In this document: positions 15,430 through 22,640 of the stretch, one piece after another
How positions within the stretch are numbered: the stretch's first letter is position 1
Layout: each line of letters opens with the position of its first letter
Source of the DNA: an uncultured Bacteroidota bacterium
Lineage (GTDB): Bacteria > Bacteroidota > Bacteroidia > Flavobacteriales > UA16
Length of the DNA: 25,173 bases
Direction: 5' to 3'
Assembly (NCBI GenBank): GCA_902578505.1
Contig: CACHDD010000011.1
Location: forward strand, 1 to 25,173
Made by a program: the position numbers and the translations under genes
The notes under the pieces: model-generated
Databases searched by the model: none
Told to the model about the DNA's origin: nothing
What the model saw: only the letters and a program-made list of their open reading frames with translations

Positions 15430-17508
15430 TTAAGCCTCAGCATTTTCTTCCTCTTCTGCCTCTTCTGCCTTTGCCTTCTTTGCAGCAGTCTTTTTAGCAG
15501 TTGTTTTTTTAGCTGTAGTCTTTTTTGTAGCGGCCTTTTTCTTAGCTGCTGGCTTCTTCTCTTCTTTTTCTTCTTCAGCTAAAGGAGCCTCTTCAACATC
15601 AGGTGCTGCATCCATTGAAGCTTTAAGTTGGCTAAGAACGTCAAGATCACCTAAAGTACTCTTTTCAGTTGCAGAATTAATTTCTTGCATCATTCGGTTA
15701 CTATTACCCGACTTAGATCCACCTGATTTAGATTTACGTTCTTTTTTAGCAGGACCTTCTTCGTGAGTTCTGAGATGGCTAACAGTAATTCTCTTTGCAT
15801 TTCTATTAAATTCAAGAACTACGAAATCCGCAGCATCATCTACTTTTAGAGCTTCGCCATCAACTTTATTTAGGTGTTTTACATGACAAGTTCCTTCAAG
15901 TCCATATGGAAGAGCAACAACAGCATTCGAACCCTCAATTTTAACAACTGTAGCGTTATGAGATGATCCCACAGCAAATACTGTTTCAAATACTTCCCAA
16001 GGATTTTCCTCTATTTGCTTATGACCAAGGCTCATTCTTCGGTTATCCTTGTCAAGCTCCATTACAACCACTTCTATCTCGTCTCCCACGTTACAGAATT
16101 CAGATGGGTGTTTAATCTTTTTAGACCAACTAAGATCACTAATATGAACTAAACCATCTATTCCTTCTTCAAGTTCCACAAACAGTCCAAAATTTGTGAA
16201 GTTTCTTACTTTACCTTTTTGCTTAGATTCAATTGGGTAACGTTTTTCAATTTCTTCCCACGGATCGTTTGTTAATTGCTTAAGACCAAGAGACATTTTT
16301 CTTTCTTCTCTATCAATACTTAGAAGAATACATTCGATTTCGTCACCGACTTTTAAGAAGTCTTGGGCGCTACGTAAATGTTGAGACCATGACATCTCAC
16401 TAACGTGAAGCAGTCCTTCGACACCAGGTGCGATTTCGATAAATGCACCATAATCAGCGATAACAACAACATTACCCTTAACCTTAGAACCCTCAGTGTA
16501 ATCTTCTGTAAGAGCGTCCCATGGGTGTGATGTAAGTTGCTTCATTCCTAGAGCAATACGACGCTTATCATCATCAAAATCAAGAATAACCACGTTGATT
16601 TTCTGATCTAGTTCAACAAGCTCCTCTGGATGGCCAACACGTCCCCAACTCATATCTGTGATATGAACTAGACCGTCAACGCCACCAAGATCAACGAATA
16701 CTCCATAAGAAGTAACGTTTTTAACAGTACCTTCAAGTACTTGGCCTTTTTCAAGCTCATTGATGATAAGTCTCTTTTGTTCTTCTAGCTCTGCTTCTAT
16801 AAGAGCTTTATGAGATACAACAACATTTTTGAATTCCTGGTTGATCTTAACCACTTTAAATTCCATTTGCTTTCCAACATACTCGTCAAAATCACGGATA
16901 GGCTTTACATCAACTTGTGAACCTGGAAGGAATGCCTCTAAACCAAATACGTCAACAATTAGTCCACCCTTTGTTCTACATTTAACATTACCTTGAATTA
17001 TTAAATCCTCTTCTTTTGCTTTGTTAATCTTACCCCATGCCTCATATATACGTGCAGTTCGATGACTAACTACTAGTTGCCCGTTTGCATCTTCTTGTTT
17101 TTCTACGAAAACTGCAACAGAATCTCCAGGTTTTAAGGCAGGATTGTATCTGAATTCTGAGGCAGAAATCACTCCTTCTGACTTGTAGCCAATGTTAACG
17201 ACGATTTCTTTTTTACCTATTGTAACAACTGTTCCAGGTACTACCTGCTTATCTTCAATGAGAGTTAGATTGGCAGTATAAATTTCTTCAAGCTTATTTC
17301 TCTCTTCTTCAGATATAGAATCGTCAGAATTGTCAATTGAATCCCAATCGAAATCTGCTGAAGGTTGCGCTAAATCGCGTGGCTTTGTTGGTATTTCTTC
17401 TTTTTCTGGAGTGGCTTTATCTGCCGCTGGTGTAACTTCTTTAACTGCTACTTCCTGAACCGTTTCTTTTACTTTAACGTTTTCAGTTTTGGGTGTTTCT
17501 TCGCTCAT
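15430..17508 (-). CDS. rpsA: 30S ribosomal protein S1
   Basis: RNA-binding ribosomal protein that helps mRNA loading, important in Bacteroidota where Shine-Dalgarno sequences are weak. I start it at ATG 17508 (MSEETPKTENV). The frame is open to 17553, but the extra 15 residues (SSSQRQ...) are unlike the family and fall in the leader. Of 692 residues, about 1-75 form an acidic, low-complexity N-terminus. Six S1 OB-fold domains follow at about 88-151, 168-234, 255-324, 340-409, 427-496 and 512-580; domains 3 to 5 are the most canonical (YGVFVDL, YGAFIEI, FGLFVEL). A Lys/Ala/Thr-rich histone-H1-like tail (about 651-680, AKKT repeats) ends in acidic EEAEEEENAEA. The promoter box is at 17613-17620 and a terminator at 15376-15399, so it is probably monocistronic. 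Confidence 0.95.
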   Translation of the reverse strand: MSEETPKTENVKVKETVQEVAVKEVTPAADKATPEKEEIPTKPRDLAQPSADFDWDSIDNSDDSISEEERNKLEEIYTANLTLIEDKQVVPGTVVTIGKKEIVVNIGYKSEGVISASEFRYNPALKPGDSVAVFVEKQEDANGQLVVSHRTARIYEAWGKINKAKEEDLIIQGNVKCRTKGGLIVDVFGLEAFLPGSQVDVKPIRDFDEYVGKQMEFKVVKINQEFKNVVVSHKALIEAELEEQKRLIINELEKGQVLEGTVKNVTSYGVFVDLGGVDGLVHITDMSWGRVGHPEELVELDQKINVVILDFDDDKRRIALGMKQLTSHPWDALTEDYTEGSKVKGNVVVIADYGAFIEIAPGVEGLLHVSEMSWSQHLRSAQDFLKVGDEIECILLSIDREERKMSLGLKQLTNDPWEEIEKRYPIESKQKGKVRNFTNFGLFVELEEGIDGLVHISDLSWSKKIKHPSEFCNVGDEIEVVVMELDKDNRRMSLGHKQIEENPWEVFETVFAVGSSHNATVVKIEGSNAVVALPYGLEGTCHVKHLNKVDGEALKVDDAADFVVLEFNRNAKRITVSHLRTHEEGPAKKERKSKSGGSKSGNSNRMMQEINSATEKSTLGDLDVLSQLKASMDAAPDVEEAPLAEEEKEEKKPAAKKKAATKKTTAKKTTAKKTAAKKAKAEEAEEEENAEA

Positions 17509-17540
17509 GCGACCCATGTGTATTTGTATGATTTGTCTTT

Positions 17541-17583
17541 GTGAGGAGGACAATCAGACTATTCATCAATGGACAATCCTCAC
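17541..17583 (-). promoter_or_regulatory. Repeat/hairpin element in the rpsA mRNA leader
   Basis: GTGAGGA (17541-17547) is inverted as TCCTCAC (17577-17583), giving a 7-bp stem with a long loop. Inside, GGACAATC occurs twice as a direct repeat (17548-17555 and 17571-17578), 23 nt apart. All of it is within the predicted 5' untranslated region of rpsA. S1 represses its own translation through leader structures in enterobacteria; a similar role here is inference. Confidence 0.4.
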
Positions 17584-17612
17584 TATTGCCCGTATTAATC
17601 CCAAAGGGGGCG

Positions 17613-17620
17613 CAAATATA
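17613..17620 (-). promoter_or_regulatory. Putative rpsA promoter -7 box
   Basis: The minus strand reads TATATTTG, an exact TAnnTTTG match in the gap between the lamin-tail gene and rpsA. It predicts a leader of roughly 100 nt, long compared with other genes in this window. Confidence 0.6.
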
Positions 17621-17644
17621 CAGACTTAAATGGGTACGAACAAA

Positions 17645-19288
17645 TTATTCAATTACAAGGATTTGGGCTTTTTGTTTTGATTTAATAAGAAATGTTCCTT
17701 TTCCTATTTTATTAGAATTTATTTTTCCTGGACCAAACTCACCTTTAACCCTTCCCTTTGTATCGTAAATAGTAGATCTTTGTTCAAGTGTAAAAAAGCT
17801 TCCAATCATTGTGGGATTAGGGAATACAGACTGAAGGTCTTTATTTACATCTTTAAGACCATTGGTGCAAACGTTGCAATATTCCGGAGTCGTTTCTCCA
17901 ATCACAAATTCTCTCCAAGTGCCAAACCCGTCTGGATCTCTACCCCAACTGTAATCTAGTGGAATTGCATTGAAATGAACTGAATCTGCAATTGTAAAGC
18001 CATCTGGCGATCTAAAAACAAGTTGTTCGCCATCGCTGTTGAATTTGAAGTTTGTGTGATTCCAGCCCTCCGAATTGTCTTCATCTGCCCAAATCAACAC
18101 AAACTCACCTGGAGCTATAGTTGTAGAATCTGGAATGTCGTCTGGAATCTTGTATTTGGTAGGCTGGTTTAGCCTATCTGTGAAATAGTAACCTCCAATA
18201 TCTACAGGATGATCTCCAGTATTGTAGATTTCAAACCAATCCTCGTAAGCGCCTGTGTAATCTACAGTGTCAAGAAAATTCACAGATTGTAACTCATTTA
18301 TAACAACAGGTCCTGGTTGGATGATGAATAAAGTGTTTGAAACCCTTGGCGTTGGTATGTCAAACCATTGTGTCGACGAGCCGCCGTCAATCTGCCTGCC
18401 CCAGCTTGTGTTTGGGCTACTCGTTTCATATTCAAAGTTATCAGCAACTTCACCATCTGGTCCAGTCAAGATTATGTTGCTAGCCTCTGTTGAGGGTACA
18501 AATCCAACGTGGTGTCCACCCTCTTCAGGCTCACCATCAAGCCAAAACAATAAGAAACCTTCTGCCTCTATTGTTAAATCATATGGCATGTTTGAAGGTA
18601 GAGTAAATGTTTGGCCTACATCATTAGATATAGTGTATGAGCTAAGGTTGACTTGGAATGAATTTGGGTTGTATATCTCGAACCAAGGGTCAAGGTCGAA
18701 GTCTTCGTCTACTAAGTTGCTTTCGTTATCTATTAGCACTTCGTTTATGTATAGCAGAGGCGTTTCTGGTGATACAAAGACGTTATCATCATCTTGAGTA
18801 TGGAAATCAAAGTAGATCCAATCTTCACAGCCATCGCATTCTCTTCCATAGCTTATGTCTGTTTGTTGAGGGGGAAACACAATTGAATCAACTATTGTCA
18901 CTCCATCTGGTTCGGTAAGGAAAATTCCTTCTCCATCAGGGCTAAGCTTAAAATTTGTGTGGTCCTCGCCTTGATCTATATCGTTGTCAAGCCAAAAAAC
19001 CAAATGACCACCTGGTGTTATTGTTGTTATACCAGCATTAGTTGCAGGTATTTCATACTTAGTAAGATTATCCTCCCTGTCGCTCAAGTAATAACCTGCT
19101 AAATTCAAAACTCCACCTTCGTGATATAACTCTACCCAGTCGTCAAATTCAAAGAAGTCGTCGTAAACGGCTTCTTGATTGCTGGCCATTAATTCGTTGA
19201 TATAGGTTTGGGCTTGGGCTTGAATCCCAATAAACACAAACAAAATAGAGAAAGTGGCAAGGTTGAAAAGAGTGTTCTTACTATGCAT
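17645..19288 (-). CDS. Secreted protein with three lamin-tail domains and a T9SS sorting domain
   Basis: I start at ATG 19288 (MHSKNTLFNLATFSILFVF...), which yields a proper signal peptide ending AQAQ near residue 27; the frame is open 24 codons further up, to 19360. The 547 residues contain three lamin-tail (LTD) beta-sandwiches: about 28-165 (YINELMASN, DWVELYHEG), 179-312 (YINEVLIDN, PWFEIYNPN) and 328-466 (VINELQSVN, DWFEIYNTG). Each has the INE start, an E-hY core, a GYY/SYTIS strand, a W-D/E turn and a closing SYGR/SWGR motif. The end (about 486-547, FPNPT...ILVIE) resembles a T9SS type A sorting domain. LTDs in bacteria occur in surface proteins and are thought to bind partners or DNA; this protein has no enzyme domain. 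Three antisense open frames over it are shadows. Confidence 0.88.
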   Translation of the reverse strand: MHSKNTLFNLATFSILFVFIGIQAQAQTYINELMASNQEAVYDDFFEFDDWVELYHEGGVLNLAGYYLSDREDNLTKYEIPATNAGITTITPGGHLVFWLDNDIDQGEDHTNFKLSPDGEGIFLTEPDGVTIVDSIVFPPQQTDISYGRECDGCEDWIYFDFHTQDDDNVFVSPETPLLYINEVLIDNESNLVDEDFDLDPWFEIYNPNSFQVNLSSYTISNDVGQTFTLPSNMPYDLTIEAEGFLLFWLDGEPEEGGHHVGFVPSTEASNIILTGPDGEVADNFEYETSSPNTSWGRQIDGGSSTQWFDIPTPRVSNTLFIIQPGPVVINELQSVNFLDTVDYTGAYEDWFEIYNTGDHPVDIGGYYFTDRLNQPTKYKIPDDIPDSTTIAPGEFVLIWADEDNSEGWNHTNFKFNSDGEQLVFRSPDGFTIADSVHFNAIPLDYSWGRDPDGFGTWREFVIGETTPEYCNVCTNGLKDVNKDLQSVFPNPTMIGSFFTLEQRSTIYDTKGRVKGEFGPGKINSNKIGKGTFLIKSKQKAQILVIE

Positions 19289-19345
19289 ATTTGAAAAATT
19301 CACTCGAAAATTACTAAACCTTAGCTCTGCAAGCATCGGAGTAAG

Positions 19346-19353
19346 TAATTTTG
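19346..19353 (+). promoter_or_regulatory. Putative pruA promoter -7 box
   Basis: TAATTTTG matches TAnnTTTG exactly, 18 nt before the ATG at 19372. It overlaps a TTG at 19351 that would otherwise be an in-frame start, which argues for the ATG. Confidence 0.6.
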
Positions 19354-19371
19354 CGTGCAAATATTTTAATT

Positions 19372-21000
19372 ATGGCTCACGGCACATTTCAAGTACCATA
19401 TCCGGTAAACGAACCAGTTCTATCATATGCACCTGGTTCTTCAGAGAGAGAAGAACTCAATGCTATGTACAATAAAATGTACAATCAAGATCCTATTGAT
19501 GTTCCAATGTACATTGGTTCTGAGGAAGTAAGAACGTCTGATAAGCGCCTTATGACACCTCCTCATGACCATGCAAAAGTTTTGGGCCACTTTAATTATG
19601 GAGATGCTTCTCATGTTGAAGCCGCAATTGATTCAGCATTAGAAGCTCGTACAAAATGGGCAGCGTATTCATATGTTGAAAGAGCTAGTATTTTCTTGAA
19701 AGCTGCAGATTTAGTTGCAGGTAAATACAGAGCAAAGATTAATGCATCTACTATGCTTGCGCAGTCTAAGAACTGCTTTCAGGCTGAAATTGATGCAGCA
19801 TGTGAGTTGACTGACTTTTTGAGGTTCAATGCATATTTCGGTCAGCAGATAATGGAAATGCAGCCAGAGAGCGCAGATGGAATTTGGAATAGAACTGAAT
19901 ATAGACCTCTTGAAGGATTTGTGTTCGCAGTAACTCCATTTAATTTCACTGCTATTGCTGCTAACCTGCCTGCTTGCATGGCGTTAATGGGGAATGTGGT
20001 AGTTTGGAAACCTGCTGATTCTCAAATGTATAGCGCGCAAGTATTAATGGAGATATTCAAAGAAGCTGGTGTGCCAAATGGCGTAATCAATATGGTTACA
20101 GTAGATGGTCCAGTTGCTGGTGCTGTTGTATTCAATCACCCTGATTTCTCAGGTCTTCACTTTACAGGATCTACTGCTGTGTTCCGCCACCTTTGGAAAA
20201 CAATTGGTGAGAACATTGCAAAATACAAAACATACCCAAGAATTGTAGGTGAAACTGGAGGTAAGGACTTTGTAGTTGCTCATAGTAGTGCGAAAGTTGA
20301 AGCTGTTGTAGCTGGTCTAGTTAGAGGTGCTTTTGAATTCCAAGGTCAAAAGTGTTCAGCAGCATCTAGAGCTTATATCGCAAGCGATATTTGGCCTGAA
20401 GTAAAAGAAAAGCTAGTTAGTGAAGTTGCAACTCTTAAAGTTGGCTCGCCAGATGATTTTAGCAATTTCGTAAATGCTGTAATTGACAAGAGAGCGTTTG
20501 AAAAGATTACTTCATACATAGATTGGGCAAAAGAGCAAGATGATTGTGAGATTATTGCTGGTGGTGATTACGATGGATCAAAGGGGTACTTCGTTAACCC
20601 AACTGTAATTGTTACTTCTAACCCAAAGTTTAGAACTATGGTAGAGGAGATTTTTGGTCCTGTTCTAACAATTTATGTGTACAATTCCAACAAGTTTGAA
20701 GAAACGCTTGAATTAGTAGATTCTACAAGTGAATATGCTCTTACAGGGGCTGTTTTTGCTCAAGACAGATATGCCTTGAGTCAAGCTAAGAATGCACTAG
20801 AAAATTCAGCAGGAAATTTCTACCTAAATGACAAACCAACAGGAGCTGTAGTTGGACAACAACCATTTGGAGGAGCAAGAGGATCTGGTACAAATGACAA
20901 AGCAGGCTCTGCATTAAATCTGCTTCGTTGGGTTAGTCCTAGAACTGTTAAAGAGACTTTAGTTCCTGTAGAAGATTATAGATATCCGTTCTTAGGGTAA
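19372..21000 (+). CDS. pruA: L-glutamate gamma-semialdehyde dehydrogenase (1-pyrroline-5-carboxylate dehydrogenase)
   Basis: NAD-dependent enzyme that oxidises glutamate semialdehyde to glutamate, the second step of proline breakdown. ATG 19372 (MAHGTFQVPYPVNEPVLSY) gives the usual Bacteroidota N-terminus and 542 residues, the standard length of the monofunctional form. Aldehyde dehydrogenase marks are TPFNF (189-193), GETGGKDF with the catalytic Glu294, GQKCSAASR with Cys328, and the C-terminal PFGGARGSGTNDKAG. There is no proline dehydrogenase domain, and no putA/prodh gene lies in the window. Its stop directly abuts the stop of the convergent gene at 21001. Confidence 0.97.
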   Translation: MAHGTFQVPYPVNEPVLSYAPGSSEREELNAMYNKMYNQDPIDVPMYIGSEEVRTSDKRLMTPPHDHAKVLGHFNYGDASHVEAAIDSALEARTKWAAYSYVERASIFLKAADLVAGKYRAKINASTMLAQSKNCFQAEIDAACELTDFLRFNAYFGQQIMEMQPESADGIWNRTEYRPLEGFVFAVTPFNFTAIAANLPACMALMGNVVVWKPADSQMYSAQVLMEIFKEAGVPNGVINMVTVDGPVAGAVVFNHPDFSGLHFTGSTAVFRHLWKTIGENIAKYKTYPRIVGETGGKDFVVAHSSAKVEAVVAGLVRGAFEFQGQKCSAASRAYIASDIWPEVKEKLVSEVATLKVGSPDDFSNFVNAVIDKRAFEKITSYIDWAKEQDDCEIIAGGDYDGSKGYFVNPTVIVTSNPKFRTMVEEIFGPVLTIYVYNSNKFEETLELVDSTSEYALTGAVFAQDRYALSQAKNALENSAGNFYLNDKPTGAVVGQQPFGGARGSGTNDKAGSALNLLRWVSPRTVKETLVPVEDYRYPFLG

Positions 21001-21561
21001 TCACGCTTTAGTAGTCTCGTATTTAGAGACTGGAATTGTAGACATATCTACTTTTTCAGCCTTTCCTCCTTTTATTTTCTTAAATTCTTTTGCATATGGT
21101 TCTTGAAGAGATCCATCTGTATTCAACCAAGATGTGCGAACAATTAACTTCTCCTTCCTGCCCTTTCTCCCAACTGTAGTTATTTCTCCAGAAACAGTTC
21201 TCAACCTGTATGCAGCATTTAGTATGCTAGCCCTTGCGTTAGCTTTTCTTTCATCAGAAATCTTGTGAAGAGACATTGCATCATCTATCAACTCGTCATA
21301 TGACATTGGCTTCTTTCTTGCTCTTAGTCTGTTTGTTATAAACTTTCCCCAAACACTTTTAGGACCTCTTTTCTTAGCAATCTCTCCTTTTGCAGTTAGC
21401 TTTTCTTCTGTGTCTTTGCTTGTAGAAATAACAACATTACCACTAAGTTTCGCCAACATTTCATTTACATGGTTTAATTTTTTCTCAAGTTCATTTTTTT
21501 CAGATGTATAGTGATCTATGAACTTTTTTATCTCTTTCTTGGTGAATTTCAAGTTTGACAT
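21001..21561 (-). CDS. Small basic protein with coiled coil and winged-helix-like region, unknown
   Basis: 186 residues, no signal peptide. The layout is an N-terminal coiled coil (about 4-40, KKEIKKFIDHYTSEKNELEKKL...), a variable linker, a basic patch KKRGPKSVWG (63-72), then a helix-rich segment (about 72-145: KPMSYDELIDDAMSLH, NARASILNAAYRLR, ITTVGRKGRKEKLIVRTSW). The last part could be a winged helix of the HARE-HTH kind: a helix after PMSYDEL, an ASILNA helix, and a beta wing with Arg/Lys. A DNA- or chromatin-associated role is inference only. It has its own -7 box at 21582-21589 and lies downstream of rnpB on the same strand. I do not recognise a named family. Confidence 0.7.
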   Translation of the reverse strand: MSNLKFTKKEIKKFIDHYTSEKNELEKKLNHVNEMLAKLSGNVVISTSKDTEEKLTAKGEIAKKRGPKSVWGKFITNRLRARKKPMSYDELIDDAMSLHKISDERKANARASILNAAYRLRTVSGEITTVGRKGRKEKLIVRTSWLNTDGSLQEPYAKEFKKIKGGKAEKVDMSTIPVSKYETTKA

Positions 21562-21581
21562 TTCACTTATTAATTATGTCG

Positions 21582-21589
21582 CAAAAGTA
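21582..21589 (-). promoter_or_regulatory. Putative -7 box for the coiled-coil basic protein gene
   Basis: The minus strand reads TACTTTTG, matching TAnnTTTG, 20 nt before the ATG at 21561. It lies after the rnpB terminator hairpin, so the gene does not need to be read from the rnpB promoter. Confidence 0.55.
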
Positions 21590-21629
21590 ATCAAAGTAAT
21601 ACAAATACTATGTACGATTACAAAATTGA

Positions 21630-21657
21630 GAGAGGGACCTAATTAAAGCTCCCTCTC
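21630..21657 (-). terminator. Terminator-like hairpin after rnpB
   Basis: GAGAGGGA (21630-21637) pairs with TCCCTCTC (21650-21657), 8 bp around a 12-nt loop, immediately 3' of the RNase P RNA. The minus-strand tail is TCAATTTTG, a modest T-tract. Confidence 0.6.
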
Positions 21658-21660
21658 GTA

Positions 21661-21993
21661 ATACGGTGTAAGCCGGATTCTGTTCCGCAGAGTGCGGCTT
21701 CATCATTGATCTAATGCGACCTACCCTCTAGTTCGAACGAGCAGTTCTCAGGCACTAGTATACATGGTCTTGCAGCACGCAAGGTTTACCAAAGCCAGCA
21801 AATCACTTTGCTGCTGGTGAGCTCTTACCTCACCTTTTCACCCTTACCTGTACTTCGAAAAGCCATCGGCGGTATAAATTTCTTTAGCACTGTCTGTACT
21901 ACCACGTTTGGTAGCCCTCCCTTTTGAGGAGTGCGGCGCTCTTTGCTGTCCGGACTTTCCTCCCCGAAAATCGAGGCGATGAAGTCAACCGTG
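21661..21993 (-). ncRNA. rnpB: RNase P RNA (M1-type, bacterial class A)
   Basis: Catalytic RNA of ribonuclease P, which cuts the 5' leader from pre-tRNAs. On the minus strand the universally conserved block GAGGAAAGTCCGGAC lies near 21962-21948, and the conserved 3' block ACAGAATCCGGCTTA near 21682-21668. The outer helix P1 can be drawn: ACGGT near the 5' end pairs with ACCGT near the 3' end, extended by A/T pairs. The length of about 333 nt fits the class. The 5' end is set by the TAATTTTG promoter box at 22004-21997, so ends are good to within a few bases. This RNA fills the otherwise gene-free stretch 21562-22049. Confidence 0.95.
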
Positions 21994-21996
21994 ATT

Positions 21997-22004
21997 CAAA
22001 ATTA
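21997..22004 (-). promoter_or_regulatory. rnpB promoter -7 box
   Basis: The minus strand reads TAATTTTG, an exact TAnnTTTG match, ending 4-6 nt before the expected 5' end of RNase P RNA. It lies back to back with the rluE box, 13 bp apart. Confidence 0.65.
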
Positions 22005-22017
22005 ATAAACACATAGT

Positions 22018-22025
22018 TACTTTTG
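22018..22025 (+). promoter_or_regulatory. Putative promoter -7 box for the rluE-plsC pair
   Basis: TACTTTTG matches TAnnTTTG exactly, 24 nt before the TTG start at 22050. It supports the rare start codon, because no in-frame ATG lies between box and coding region. Confidence 0.6.
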
Positions 22026-22049
22026 TTACCATCATAAAAATTAAATGGA

Positions 22050-22640
22050 TTGTTCAAGTATTATTTATTACATAAACCGTTTGGCTTTTTAAGCCAGTTT
22101 ACTAGAGAAGGTGGTCATCTATCACTTACTGATATTAATTTTGATTGGCCCTCTGATGTGTACTCTGTAGGAAGGTTAGACACAGATAGTGAAGGGCTGT
22201 TGCTACTAACAAATGACAAAAGACTGAATTCAGAATTACTTTCTCCTAAAAATGGACATCCTAGAACTTATCACGTTCAAGTAGAAGGATTACCTTCATT
22301 AAGTGACATGAGAAACATCATGTCTCCGATGCAGTTAAAAATCAAAGGTAAATTTTTTAAAACAAAGCCATGCAAAGCTTCAATTTTAGACCCTCAACCA
22401 AACTATCCTGCTAGAAAACCTCCTATTCGTGTTAGAAAGAATATTCCAGACATTTGGATATCAATAACACTTACAGAGGGTAAAAACAGACAAGTAAGAA
22501 AAATGACAGCTCAATCAGGTTTTCCAACACTTAGATTAATTAGAGAATCTATTGGACCTTTTAAGTTAAAAGGTATGGAGCCTGGCGTAGTAAGGGAAAT
22601 CAGTGCTGAAGAAATTAATATGTTAATTCAATTGAAATGA
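22050..22640 (+). CDS. rluE: 23S rRNA pseudouridine synthase, RsuA/RluE type
   Basis: Isomerises a uridine in rRNA to pseudouridine; E. coli RluE acts on U2457 of 23S rRNA. The 196 residues start directly with the catalytic fold (YYLLHKPFGFLSQF) and lack the S4 domain, as RluE does. The catalytic Asp is D44 in GRLDTDSEGLLLLTND. The C-terminal half (KPPIRVRKNIPDIWI, EGKNRQVRKMTA, FPTLRLIRESIGPF) is RluE-like. The start is TTG at 22050. An ATG at 22045 is in another frame and stops after 15 codons, and an in-frame stop lies at 22035. It overlaps the next gene by 4 nt (ATGA). Confidence 0.88.
   Translation: MFKYYLLHKPFGFLSQFTREGGHLSLTDINFDWPSDVYSVGRLDTDSEGLLLLTNDKRLNSELLSPKNGHPRTYHVQVEGLPSLSDMRNIMSPMQLKIKGKFFKTKPCKASILDPQPNYPARKPPIRVRKNIPDIWISITLTEGKNRQVRKMTAQSGFPTLRLIRESIGPFKLKGMEPGVVREISAEEINMLIQLK

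Noticed and set aside
15388..15582. Plus-strand ORF with a Phe/Leu/Cys/Ser-rich product, superficially membrane-like
   Set aside because: It is antisense to the Lys/Ala/Glu-rich tail of S1 and part of the terminator; the apparent hydrophobic composition is the complement of Lys/Glu codons.
17509..17553. N-terminal extension of S1 to 17553
   Set aside because: The 15 extra residues are unlike S1 N-termini and overlap the repeat-bearing leader; the ATG at 17508 gives an ordinary start.
18267..18797. 176-codon plus-strand ORF over the lamin-tail gene
   Set aside because: It is antisense to clear LTD modules, has no recognisable domain, and has no promoter or start-site support.
21013..21031. 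AGTCTC/GAGACT inverted repeat just past the pruA stop as a third embedded terminator
   Set aside because: Only 6 bp with a 7-nt loop and no T-rich tail on the plus strand; it resembles the other junction hairpins but is too weak to list.
22045..22060. Frameshift at the start of the rluE-like gene, since an ATG lies 5 nt upstream in another frame
   Set aside because: The ATG frame stops after 15 codons, while the TTG at 22050 gives the expected family N-terminus and is correctly spaced from a promoter box.
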